NCBI RefSeq assembly: GCF_002920915.1 | Contig: NZ_PQVF01000004.1 | Span: forward strand, 186,001 to 250,000 | Origin: Solitalea longa | Lineage (GTDB): Bacteria; Bacteroidota; Bacteroidia; Sphingobacteriales; Sphingobacteriaceae | Length of the DNA: 64,000 nucleotides | Reading direction: 5' to 3' | Shown: positions 17,727 through 25,773 of the stretch, in pieces | How positions within the stretch are numbered: position 1 is the first letter of the stretch | How the letters are laid out: every line of letters starts with the position of its first letter | Notes under the pieces: model-generated | What the model was told of the DNA's origin: nothing | The model's input: the letters and a program-made list of their open reading frames with translations, nothing else | Database searches by the model: none | Made by a program: the position numbers and the translations under genes

Positions 17727-19013
17727 CTATCTTTTTTCAAGTGGAATATACTCACGGGTAGTACTACCAACATATACCTGGCGTGGACGACCAATTGGCT
17801 CTTTATTCTCACGCATTTCTTTCCATTGTGCCACCCATCCTGGTAAACGACCTAATGCGAACAATACGGTAAACATATCGGTAGGGAAACCTAATGCGCG
17901 GTAAATGATACCTGAGTAAAAGTCAACGTTTGGATACAACTTACGCTCAATGAAGTATTCATCATGCAAAGCAACTTCTTCCAGTTTTTTAGCAATATCT
18001 AATACCGGATCCTGGATCCCTAATTTATTTAATACATTATCACAAGCCTCTTTAATGATTTTGGCACGAGGGTCGAAGTTTTTGTAAACACGGTGACCAA
18101 AACCCATTAAACGGAATGAATCATTTTTATCTTTTGCTTTAGCAACCCATTTATCAACGTCACCACCGTCTTTCTTGATCAGTTCAAGCATTTCAATTAC
18201 AGCCTGGTTTGCACCACCATGAAGTGGACCCCATAAAGCAGCAACCCCGGCAGAAATAGAAGCAAATAAATTACAGTCAGAAGAACCTACGATACGAACA
18301 GTTGAAGTTGAACAGTTTTGCTCATGATCAGCATGAAGGATCAATAATTTGTTCATCGCATCAACAATAACCGGATCCAAATCATATTCCTCCGTACGGT
18401 GACCAAATGTCATGTACAGGTAATTTGAAACATAATCAAATTTATTTTTAGGATACATTACCGGATGACCGATCGCTTTTTTATAGATCCATGAAACAAT
18501 CGTTGGCATTTTAGCGAACATGCGAATAATGTTCAGCTCCACTTCTTCCGGAGTTTGATTTGGATGCAATGATTCTGGATAAAATGCAGAAAGACAACAT
18601 ACCAATGAAGCTAGCTGTCCCATTGGGTGAGTTTTTGACGGATAACCATCAAAAAACTTCAGCATGTCTTCGTGAACAAGTGTATGACGAGATACTCTGA
18701 ATTGAAAATCAGTTAGCTGAGTTTGAGTAGGCAGTTCACCGTAAATCAACAAATAAGCAACTTCAATAAATGATGATTTTGCGGCAAGTTCTTCGATAGG
18801 ATAACCACGATAGCGTAAAATACCTTCTTCACCGTCTAAAAATGTAATTGCACTTTTAGTTGCTCCTGTATTTTTATAACCTGAATCTAAGGTAATGAAT
18901 GTGCTAAGATCTCTTAATTTAGCAATATCAACGGCTTTTTCATTTTCCGTACCGGTAATAATCGGGAGCTGGTACGTATTGTCTCCTAATTTGAGTTCTG
19001 CTACTTCTGACAT
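17727..19013 (-). CDS. gltA: Citrate synthase
   Basis: Type II hexameric citrate synthase of 428 residues that condenses oxaloacetate with acetyl-CoA at the entry to the TCA cycle. Key blocks are HADHEQNCSTSTVRIVGSS with the active-site His, GPLHGGANQAVIEML with the second His, GFGHRVYKNFDPRA, and the catalytic Asp region in VDFYSGIIYRALGFP. The N-terminal beta domain (first about 50 residues) is typical of gram-negative type II enzymes. It is transcribed alone; about 190 bp without coding potential lies upstream. Confidence 0.97.
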   Translation of the reverse strand: MSEVAELKLGDNTYQLPIITGTENEKAVDIAKLRDLSTFITLDSGYKNTGATKSAITFLDGEEGILRYRGYPIEELAAKSSFIEVAYLLIYGELPTQTQLTDFQFRVSRHTLVHEDMLKFFDGYPSKTHPMGQLASLVCCLSAFYPESLHPNQTPEEVELNIIRMFAKMPTIVSWIYKKAIGHPVMYPKNKFDYVSNYLYMTFGHRTEEYDLDPVIVDAMNKLLILHADHEQNCSTSTVRIVGSSDCNLFASISAGVAALWGPLHGGANQAVIEMLELIKKDGGDVDKWVAKAKDKNDSFRLMGFGHRVYKNFDPRAKIIKEACDNVLNKLGIQDPVLDIAKKLEEVALHDEYFIERKLYPNVDFYSGIIYRALGFPTDMFTVLFALGRLPGWVAQWKEMRENKEPIGRPRQVYVGSTTREYIPLEKR

Positions 19014-19205
19014 AACTTTTGTGAAAATCTATTTGATAGTTAGGGGCCATAAACCACCCGATATAATAGATTTACATGATCAATTTTGAACGGGTTTTTT
19101 ATGGAAGCCCAAATTTAATTAAATAAGAGAGATTTAAAAATAAATGTACTTTTCTTTAGAATTTTTTTAAAAAAAAGCAGTATTTAAGCTAATTCTATGT
19201 CAATT

Positions 19206-20069
19206 TTAAAATGTAACCACTTTATACCCACAGGTAAACTGCTCATTTTGAAGCAACGAGCGAATTCCTTCCTTATTTTTAAACTGCTGATCACTTTCTT
19301 TATTATCAGCAATTCCCTCCCATGGTTCCAAACAAACAAAATCGGCATTAGTTTTTGCCCAAATTCCAAAGAATGGAAAATTATTGAATAAAAAATCCAA
19401 ACCATGCACCGATTTTTCACATTTAATACTAATTCTATCCGACTGTAAACCTTTAAATACTAAGGCATCTTCATTAAATAGTTCATAAGTCAGTGGCAAT
19501 TTATCTTCTTGCTCTAAAACTTTACGATAAGGCTTTCCAATTAGCCCTTCATTTACCTCCCATCTTTCGATATTCTCAGTTTTATTTAACGCCAAGTAGT
19601 AATCGTTATATTTAGTATCAGCAGTTAGTGGAATTTTAAATGCAGGATGAAACCCAATTGAAAAATAAAGGGTTTTCGTATCCAGGTTGGTTGTGCGGGT
19701 CTCAACTTCCAATACTTTTTCATTCAAACGATAGATGATATCCAATTTAAATTGAAAGGGAAATTTCTCTAAGGTAGCTGGCGAGCTTTGAAGGGTAAGA
19801 ACGCATTCATTAACTGTCGAACTCGACAATTCAAAATCCATATCCCTGGCAAAACCATGCTGGTTCATTGAGTATGATTTATCATCAATGAAACAAGTAT
19901 TGTTCTTTAGTTTACCTACAATTGGAAATAAAATCGGCGCATGCTTAGGCCAGGCTTCACCTGCCTGCCATAAATACTCTATTTGAGTCTCTTTATTGAA
20001 AATGCTACACAATTCAGCACCTTTAGTTTTTATCTTAATGGAAAGGAAATTATTCTCCAGTTGGTACAT
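19206..20069 (-). CDS. Aldose 1-epimerase family protein (LacX-like)
   Basis: Galactose mutarotase-fold protein of about 287 residues. It shows KTKGAELCSIFNKETQIEYLWQAG at the N-terminus, HAPILFPIVGKLK, a conserved QHGFARDMDF carrying the family His/Arg pair, and YFSIGFHPAFKIPL, which holds the second active-site His. The C-terminal part includes CLEPWEGIAD, close to the catalytic Glu. It probably interconverts sugar anomers, though LacX-type members have no proven substrate. The start is set at ATG 20067-20069; a TTG 19 codons upstream would run into the preceding terminator hairpin. Confidence 0.85.
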   Translation of the reverse strand: MYQLENNFLSIKIKTKGAELCSIFNKETQIEYLWQAGEAWPKHAPILFPIVGKLKNNTCFIDDKSYSMNQHGFARDMDFELSSSTVNECVLTLQSSPATLEKFPFQFKLDIIYRLNEKVLEVETRTTNLDTKTLYFSIGFHPAFKIPLTADTKYNDYYLALNKTENIERWEVNEGLIGKPYRKVLEQEDKLPLTYELFNEDALVFKGLQSDRISIKCEKSVHGLDFLFNNFPFFGIWAKTNADFVCLEPWEGIADNKESDQQFKNKEGIRSLLQNEQFTCGYKVVTF

Positions 20070-20105
20070 ATTTTTAAAATCAGAAATTAAAATAGATAGA
20101 ATAAA

Positions 20106-20132
20106 AAAGGTTTGAGTAAAGCTCAAACCTTT
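20106..20132 (-). terminator. Terminator of the AIM24-family gene
   Basis: AAAGGTTTGAG / CTCAAACCTTT perfect 11-bp stem with a T-rich tail on the minus strand (TTTTTTAT), just after the stop at 20140. Confidence 0.85.
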
Positions 20133-20139
20133 ATGTTAA

Positions 20140-20925
20140 CTAATCACCGTCCAACAAATTACCCAAGCCACCTAAAATGCTTCCCTCTTCCCTACGCGGC
20201 CCTGTTGCCAACGAAAGGATTCTGCCAGCCAAACGTGAGATTGGTAATGATTGAATCCAAACTTTTCCCGGTCCTCGTAATGTGGCAAAGAACAAACCTT
20301 CCCCTCCAAACAAAGAGTTTTTAATTCCTCCTACAAACTGAATATCATAATCAACTGAACTGGTGAAAGCAACAATACAACCTGTATCAACTTTTAATAC
20401 TTCGCCTGGATTCAATTCACGTTCAACCACCATACCTCCGGCGTGCACAAAAGCTAAACCATCACCCTCCAGTTTCTCCATAATAAAACCCTCTCCACCA
20501 AATAAACCTGTACCCAACTTCTTTTGAAATTCAATCCCTATAGAAACACCTTTTGCTGCACACAGAAAAGCATCCTTTTGGCAAATTAAACGGCCTCCCA
20601 GGCTGCTTAAATCCATTGGGATAATACGACCCGGATAAGGAGAAGCAAAGGTTACATGTTTCTTACTTTGCCCTAAATTGGTAAAGGCTGTCATAAACAA
20701 ACTTTCACCGGTTAATAAACGCTTCCCTGCTGAAAATAACTTGCCCATTAAACCGGAAGTTTGCTGGCTTCCATCACCAAAAATGGTTTCCATTTGTATT
20801 TCCTGATCCATCATCATAAAACTGCCAGCTTCGGCAACAACGGTTTCTTGTGGATCGAGTTCAATTTCTACACATTGCAGTTCTTCGCCATAAATGCGAA
20901 AATCGATTTCGTGATTGCTTTTCAT
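20140..20925 (-). CDS. TIGR00266/AIM24 family protein
   Basis: The protein has 261 residues with the AIM24 double beta-sandwich pattern: [20 protein letters not shown] near the start, repeated Gly-rich strands ([27 protein letters not shown]) and [24 protein letters not shown] near the end. The family occurs from bacteria to mitochondria, where AIM24 affects inner-membrane organisation; the bacterial role is unknown. There is no signal peptide. It is divergent from a Rieske ferredoxin gene and has its own terminator. Confidence 0.9.
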   Translation of the reverse strand: MKSNHEIDFRIYGEELQCVEIELDPQETVVAEAGSFMMMDQEIQMETIFGDGSQQTSGLMGKLFSAGKRLLTGESLFMTAFTNLGQSKKHVTFASPYPGRIIPMDLSSLGGRLICQKDAFLCAAKGVSIGIEFQKKLGTGLFGGEGFIMEKLEGDGLAFVHAGGMVVERELNPGEVLKVDTGCIVAFTSSVDYDIQFVGGIKNSLFGGEGLFFATLRGPGKVWIQSLPISRLAGRILSLATGPRREEGSILGGLGNLLDGD

Positions 20926-21078
20926 TAGATTATTCTTGTTAATAATGATGATTTGAATTTTAACCGATTATTGAATTAAACATGATTTGACCTTACAATT
21001 TCAATTTTTCTCTTCAAATTTACCCGATAAAAATACCATAACTTATCTGAACAGTAATTTAAAAAACGTAAAAATTTA

Positions 21079-21438
21079 ATGGCTGAAAAATGGATTAGGA
21101 TTGACTCCATTGAATGGATAAAAACCGATGTTGCGCAAAACTATTCAATTGGAATCTCAATCATTAACGGAAGAAAAGTATGTATAGTAAAAACCGGCGA
21201 GGAGTTACATGCGGTTCAAAATAGCTGTCCACATGCCGGAGGAAACCTTAGCCACGGTTGGATGGAAGAGAACATGCTTATTTGTCCTATTCATCGTCAT
21301 AAATACAATTTATTAACAGGAAGAGGTGCTGAGCAGCAGGGAGATTGCCTTAAAACTTACGAACTAAAGCAAACAGACGAAGGTGTTTTTATAAAGTTTA
21401 CCCGGTCATTTTTAAACCCATTTAACTGGTTTAAATAA
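21079..21438 (+). CDS. Rieske [2Fe-2S] ferredoxin-like protein
   Basis: Single-domain Rieske protein of 119 residues. Cluster ligands are Cys50 and His52 in CPHAGG, and Cys69 and His72 in CPIHRH, the standard spacing for oxygenase-type and NirD-like ferredoxins. It lacks a signal peptide and membrane anchor, so it is a soluble electron carrier or small reductase component. No oxygenase gene is adjacent. Its stop codon (21436-21438) abuts the stop of the convergent LpxR-like gene at 21439 with no spacer and no terminator. Confidence 0.9.
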   Translation: MAEKWIRIDSIEWIKTDVAQNYSIGISIINGRKVCIVKTGEELHAVQNSCPHAGGNLSHGWMEENMLICPIHRHKYNLLTGRGAEQQGDCLKTYELKQTDEGVFIKFTRSFLNPFNWFK

Positions 21439-22437
21439 CTAATTGAAATAATATAGCAGTTTCAGCGAACCATATTTGGTTGGAACAATGGCCTCCCGGG
21501 TTTCTTTAGTCCGATAATTATAGGAAAAATTAAGGCCCCACCGATTTTGGGAGAACATGAACCCTATTTGTTGATTAAAGACGAGCGGTGATGGTGTTTT
21601 TAAAATTTCTTCAGGATCGTTATGCGTCTCAAACAAACTACCTTCTATTGTAGCGTCATAAGCTACATAATTAAGTTTAGGTATGACATAAAATGACCAT
21701 TCACAATTTCGCTCCTTTTCATCTACCTGCGTTCCGTTTGAAACTCGGGCATCATAAACATTGCTATTAAACATTTTTTCGAGGGCACCAATTCTTATAA
21801 CGGCACTAGCCTCTGCCCCATTGAAAAAAGTACCAATTCGGGCTTCAGTACCTGCCGAAATATCAAAAAAACGCTTTCCGCTACGATTGCTTAATAACAT
21901 TTTTTGGTAAACCACCTTTAGGTTTACACCCACTGAATTTTGGATCTGGTGATTCCAACCAATTGGATGATAATAGCCAAATTTATCGTGTGTCCAGCTT
22001 TGTAATTCTTGAACATTTGTAGAAGGTCCTATGAAACCTATGGAACCCGAAAGCTTCAAAGCCGATTCATTTTTGTAATAACTATCCCAACTGCCGGTAA
22101 GCGAAATATAACCCGCATATGGGCGGTCAATAAGAGATTCGCGATAGTATTTTCTTTGAGATGTATAAGGCATGAATATTTCATGCCCAAGTTCAAATCC
22201 GTATATTTTCTTAGCCACTGAAGCTTTCGATTTATGTAAATCAGCATCTATGGCTTTTCGAAACGAAAGAAACATTCCATTCGAATAATAACGGTCTGAA
22301 TTGGTAAAAGCATAAGAATCGTTATCTGTTTGTCCACTCATCTGAAACTTAAAATCTTTCTTCAATTGAGCATACACTGATAGCGGAAATATCAGTATAA
22401 AAAGAGAAAAAACAAGCTTGCCGATTGAATTAAACAT
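21439..22437 (-). CDS. LpxR-like lipid A 3'-O-deacylase (DUF2219) outer-membrane protein
   Basis: Predicted outer-membrane beta-barrel of 332 residues with a signal peptide ending at SVYAQ. It carries the LpxR N-terminal signature DNDSYAFTNSDRYYSNG (the Asn-Asp pair and conserved Ser) and, mid-chain, GWNHQIQNS, which matches the His-containing block of the enzyme family. Known LpxR enzymes remove the 3'-acyloxyacyl chain of lipid A and modulate host recognition in pathogens. The ATG at 22435-22437 begins a proper signal peptide; an upstream in-frame start at 22515 would overlap a hairpin. A terminator-like stem lies 60 bp upstream on the same strand and may attenuate the leader. Confidence 0.85.
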   Translation of the reverse strand: MFNSIGKLVFSLFILIFPLSVYAQLKKDFKFQMSGQTDNDSYAFTNSDRYYSNGMFLSFRKAIDADLHKSKASVAKKIYGFELGHEIFMPYTSQRKYYRESLIDRPYAGYISLTGSWDSYYKNESALKLSGSIGFIGPSTNVQELQSWTHDKFGYYHPIGWNHQIQNSVGVNLKVVYQKMLLSNRSGKRFFDISAGTEARIGTFFNGAEASAVIRIGALEKMFNSNVYDARVSNGTQVDEKERNCEWSFYVIPKLNYVAYDATIEGSLFETHNDPEEILKTPSPLVFNQQIGFMFSQNRWGLNFSYNYRTKETREAIVPTKYGSLKLLYYFN

Positions 22438-22489
22438 GGTGCAAAGATGGTAGAATTTTTTTTTACCGCAATGGATTAAATCATTGAAA

Positions 22490-22620
22490 CAAAAAAAGCG
22501 TTGAATAATATTCAACGCTAATTTCTTTAAATTCAGGCAGAGAGCTATTATTTAAATCAGGCAGAAGTGGGATGTGAGATTAGAATAGTTAGTAAAAAAT
22601 TCTTAGCCTAAAATGACAAT
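22490..22620 (-). ncRNA. Candidate short noncoding transcript or leader of the LpxR-like gene
   Basis: The 326-bp gap between 22438 and 22763 has no ORF. On the minus strand a near-consensus -7 element (TAGCTTTT, about 22629-22636) lies about 110 bp before the terminator at 22497-22519. In between is a degenerate direct repeat of about 24 bp (each unit starts TCTGCCTGA). This is consistent with an RNA of about 130 nt or an attenuator leader. Evidence is limited to those signals. Confidence 0.25.
22497..22519 (-). terminator. Terminator-like hairpin with no coding gene upstream
   Basis: Perfect 10-bp stem AGCGTTGAAT / ATTCAACGCT with a 3-nt loop, followed on the minus strand by TTTTTTTG. No minus-strand ORF ends here, and the next gene to the right is on the plus strand. 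It would end a short noncoding transcript or attenuate the leader of the LpxR-like gene. Confidence 0.75.
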
Positions 22621-22763
22621 ACTTTACAGCAAAAAGCTACGTATTACTACTTATAAATTTACGTACAACTACGTATATTTAACTCGTACTTATACTGTGT
22701 AACTTATTTGAATGAATGTTTTAATTTGATAATTCTAATTACGAACACTATAAACTATTTACC

Positions 22764-23141
22764 ATGTCACCCAAAAAAAACAAAGTTACTATTGCCGAAG
22801 CAAAAGAATTGATCAAACGCTATCGCAATAATTCCCAGAAACATGTAAAAGGAGTTAAGCTTCTAAATTCTGTTGATTTTGACCTTGAGTCAGTAAAAGA
22901 TATATTAAATACCGGTGATTGTAAAGGCGTAAGAGCTTATTTTACAGAGAACGAAGAAAATCAGGTACAATTGATTTTAGTAGGATATGATGGAAATAAT
23001 GCAGATATTTTACCTTCATCAACAACCGAATCATCTACTGCGCAAACAATGAAAATAGCTTCAGCATCAGGAGGAACAACTAGCCCTATAAGAACCTGTC
23101 CTCCAACCTGCACTGGTCCGACCTCACCACTTGAACAATAG
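22764..23141 (+). CDS. Uncharacterised small protein with CPPTC C-terminal tail
   Basis: The 125-residue protein has no signal peptide. The N-terminal two thirds is a compact acidic/basic domain: a helical KVTIAEAKELIKRYRNNS, then FDLESVKDILNTGDCKGVRAYF and the strand-like VQLILVGYDGNNADILPSS. A Ser/Thr-rich linker leads to a terminal RTCPPTCTGPTSPLEQ. From general knowledge I associate this layout (DLESV..IL...C.GVR.YF, GYDGN..DIL and a final CPPxC) with uncharacterised Bacteroidota proteins, but I cannot name a Pfam family. It is followed after 14 bp by a multi-pass membrane protein gene, which suggests the two act together. Confidence 0.75.
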   Translation: MSPKKNKVTIAEAKELIKRYRNNSQKHVKGVKLLNSVDFDLESVKDILNTGDCKGVRAYFTENEENQVQLILVGYDGNNADILPSSTTESSTAQTMKIASASGGTTSPIRTCPPTCTGPTSPLEQ

Positions 23142-23155
23142 TATTTACTAATTGA

Positions 23156-23812
23156 ATGAAATTATCTGCTGATGATACTAATTCGATTTGCTTGGGAATA
23201 GCCCTAATTATGGGGTTATTTAAGTATTCAAAAGTAGAAAATTCATACAAACCATTTCTTTACTATATCGCGGTTTGCTTTTTAACCGATATGGTAAGCA
23301 TTGTTCTTATAAATCTCTATCAAAATAACTTAATTGCTGTTAACATCACTTTATTGTTGGAGTTTATTCTTATAAGCTACCAATTTAAATGCTGGGGTTT
23401 ATTTAACAGAAAACCTACATTATTTTACATACTTAACAGCATAGTTGGTTTGAGTTTTATAACGGAGGTAATTAGAAATGGCAGTTTATGGACGTTATAT
23501 TCTTATACAAGAGGAGTTTATTCTTTTTTAATTGTGATTTTAAGTATTCAACAATTAAACCAACTCTTATTTAAAGAGGGGAAAGGACTGTTTTTAGACT
23601 CTAAATTCATCATTTGCAACTCATTAATAATCAATTACACATTACTTTTATTAGTTGGAGTATTTATTAATTTTAACTTTTCAGCAAGCTTATCTTTTTA
23701 TCAAAAGATTTTATTGCTTCATACTCCAATTAATGCTTTTGTAAATGTACTTTTTGCATATGCAATCTTTAAGATGCCTGAACGTAAAAAGTTTCTTTCG
23801 ATTGATAAATAG
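23156..23812 (+). CDS. Uncharacterised 6-7 TM membrane protein
   Basis: The 218-residue protein is hydrophobic throughout, with about six or seven membrane helices, e.g. ICLGIALIMGLFKYS, PFLYYIAVCFLTDMVSIVLI, LIAVNITLLLEFILISYQF, TLFYILNSIVGLSFIT, TLLLLVGVFINFNF and TPINAFVNVLFAYAIF. No recognised catalytic motif and no signal peptide cleavage. The layout resembles the membrane sensor halves of some Bacteroidota histidine kinases, but there is no kinase domain. It starts 14 bp after the CPPTC-tail gene, so the two are co-transcribed. Confidence 0.7.
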   Translation: MKLSADDTNSICLGIALIMGLFKYSKVENSYKPFLYYIAVCFLTDMVSIVLINLYQNNLIAVNITLLLEFILISYQFKCWGLFNRKPTLFYILNSIVGLSFITEVIRNGSLWTLYSYTRGVYSFLIVILSIQQLNQLLFKEGKGLFLDSKFIICNSLIINYTLLLLVGVFINFNFSASLSFYQKILLLHTPINAFVNVLFAYAIFKMPERKKFLSIDK

Positions 23813-24295
23813 TTTATCGCCTAACAAATTGTGGTTTTGATACAAATATTTATTTTTTGGAAATTTATTTACCTATTAATTAATTGTTTTTTCATGGAAA
23901 AAGCTTTTTTTATTGCTCCTTCTTTTAACCAAAAGCAACAAAGACAAACTGTTGATTTAGCAGCTTACAACAATTGTTTCATAGAAGTTTTTAATCCGAG
24001 GAGTATTATATTTTTAAGTGAATCATTTTTTTTGTACACTTTTAACATTTTTTTTGTGAATTTTAAATGTGAAACAAGTAATAATTTTTATTTAAGCTTT
24101 ATAGACTACAAACATCTGTTTAAACGTTTATTAGTTTAGTATTTACGCTTGCAACGTGGATTTAGTTTGTAAAATGAAATTTTTATCAATTGAAAAATAA
24201 CCTGAGGTATAAAATAAGGAAAGATTAAAAAAATACTTTTAATTGTCATTTTATATCTTAGCTTTACAATCACTGTTTAACTTACAATATTATTT
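23813..24295. other. 483-bp intergenic region without a convincing gene
   Basis: Very AT-rich, with several homopolymer T-runs. A 102-codon frame at 23831-24139 from a GTG was judged spurious. Near the right end TTAGCTTTAC resembles a -7 element for the Hc1-like gene. No RNA gene or strong hairpin seen. Confidence 0.5.
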
Positions 24296-24475
24296 ATGGA
24301 AAAATTCAAACACCTAAAAGAACTAATTGCTGCGGCAGAAGAAGATGCAACAAAATTTTATGACAAAGCGAATGGTGCAGCCGGTACTCGCTTAAGAAAA
24401 GCGATGATGGATATCAAAAATGCAGCACAAGAAATTCGTAATTCTGTAACTGAATTAAAGAATAAAGAAAAATAG
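24296..24475 (+). CDS. Histone H1-like protein Hc1 (small, 59 aa)
   Basis: Short ORF (59 codons) matching the Bacteroidota family annotated as histone H1/Hc1-like: MEKFKHLKELIAAAEEDATKFYDK, then NGAAGTRLRKAMMDIKNAAQEIR and a Lys-rich end. The protein is predicted to be nearly all helical, with mixed charge and a basic surface. Chlamydial Hc1 compacts DNA; for these shorter Bacteroidota proteins DNA binding is assumed from homology and is not demonstrated. A strong terminator follows immediately after the stop, supporting a real monocistronic gene. Confidence 0.85.
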   Translation: MEKFKHLKELIAAAEEDATKFYDKANGAAGTRLRKAMMDIKNAAQEIRNSVTELKNKEK

Positions 24476-24500
24476 AAAAAGGCCCTTAGAGGGCCTTTTT
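24476..24500 (+). terminator. Terminator of the Hc1-like gene
   Basis: AAAAAGGCCC / GGGCCTTTTT with a 5-nt loop and continued T-run, starting at the base after the stop codon. It also faces the convergent DACNV gene. Confidence 0.9.
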
Positions 24501-24510
24501 TATTTAATAG

Positions 24511-25653
24511 TTATAGTAACAAAATATCAATGCGGTGGGCATGCACCATTTGTAATTCATTAGACCAGGTAAAAATGGTAAAGCGCCCATCCTGTGAGGC
24601 TACAAGCGCCAAAGCATCTTGTTGATCGTAAACAAATTGTGCGGCCGCTAAATGTCTTGTTCCTCCAATTTGTGAAGGATGTATCATTTGTGCGGTTCCA
24701 CCTATTACGGGCTCAGTGGCGATAACCTCATTAACAGGGAAACTATGTTCTGACCTGGAAACCTTAGCTCCAAAAGCCAGCAGCTCATACTTGTCATTTA
24801 AAATAGTGGCCCCGTCTACCGCAGTAAACCCTCCTACCACCTCAATCATCCTTTTTAAAGATTCCTGCCAATGCGTCTCGATTCGTACTGAGCTATCCTC
24901 CTGCATTAATTCGCTAATCCCTTTAAATGCCGGTTCAGAGGGATAATTTATTGGGTGCACAATTGATTTGCGCCAATCAATCGTTTTTTCAGGTACTACT
25001 AAAACCAGTCCTCCCCTTTTGTGTGCTCTCATGCTGGCAGCGAGCTCAATTAACACATTAACCGAATCATTTTGAAATCGCGGCAAAGGCATTACCATTA
25101 ATGAGTTTAAGATGGCTGGGCAATCATTCAAACTAAGGCTTTCTTCATCAACTAACTTAATATCGTCACCTTTCAAGACTGCTACGTTCACAAATTTCCC
25201 GAAACCATCAATTCTTTTGTGTTTAACCACCATTAAGCCTGGCTCAATTACTTCAAGAACAAAGCATAAAGTCGACAGGTTAAGAATGGTTCCCCAGATA
25301 AATAGCTCATTCTTATCAAACCAAACACCCAGGTGAATATTGGGACCAGCCAATGCCGGTGCCAGCTTGGTAATATTCTTAGGTGTTAACCTTATTGCAT
25401 GCTCAAATACTAAAGGGCTAACAACGTGATCTGGAGGAAGCAAAGCAATAGAGAATTTAGGAGGAATGCCTTCTTCATGACGCAGACTAGCCCAGAATGA
25501 TGTATCTATTACTGCTTCAACAATTTGAGCTTTAGGAAGAATGGCTGTATTGACTACTTCATTCAGATCTAAGTTTTCAATATGTGCTATAAAATGTCTT
25601 TCAATAGAGGGAGCAACAATTCGGGATGCAAGATAACTTGGTTCGGATATCAT
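24511..25653 (-). CDS. DACNV sensor-domain protein with C-terminal diadenylate-cyclase-like (DisA_N) domain
   Basis: The protein has 380 residues. The first about 220 residues form the DACNV-type sensor region (..PPKFSIALLPPD.., MRAHKRGGLVLVVPE). The C-terminal about 110 residues follow the DAC fold: GGFTAVDGATIL with the DGA motif at 280-282, GTRHLAAAQF with the RHR-equivalent motif at 333-335 reading RHL, and LALVASQDGRFTIF in place of the usual SEETG. Canonical DAC enzymes make c-di-AMP with DGA and RHR motifs; here the third residue is Leu and the SEE segment is changed, so activity is uncertain. The protein is soluble, without membrane helices. It converges on the Hc1-like gene and is divergent from the reductase gene. 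Confidence 0.82.
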   Translation of the reverse strand: MISEPSYLASRIVAPSIERHFIAHIENLDLNEVVNTAILPKAQIVEAVIDTSFWASLRHEEGIPPKFSIALLPPDHVVSPLVFEHAIRLTPKNITKLAPALAGPNIHLGVWFDKNELFIWGTILNLSTLCFVLEVIEPGLMVVKHKRIDGFGKFVNVAVLKGDDIKLVDEESLSLNDCPAILNSLMVMPLPRFQNDSVNVLIELAASMRAHKRGGLVLVVPEKTIDWRKSIVHPINYPSEPAFKGISELMQEDSSVRIETHWQESLKRMIEVVGGFTAVDGATILNDKYELLAFGAKVSRSEHSFPVNEVIATEPVIGGTAQMIHPSQIGGTRHLAAAQFVYDQQDALALVASQDGRFTIFTWSNELQMVHAHRIDILLL

Positions 25654-25773
25654 TATTGGTATAAGCTAAGGCTATTTCAATTCTAAAATACAGTATTAAT
25701 TTTATTTAATTCCGAACAAGCAAGGCGAAATAAAGTTTGAGTCACTCGATTTAATATTTGTAGTTTTAACATA

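Noticed and set aside
23831-24139. 102-codon plus-strand frame starting at GTG
   Set aside because: Phe/Ile-rich composition follows the T-rich DNA, there is no good start or Shine-Dalgarno-like sequence, and no recognisable domain; likely chance.
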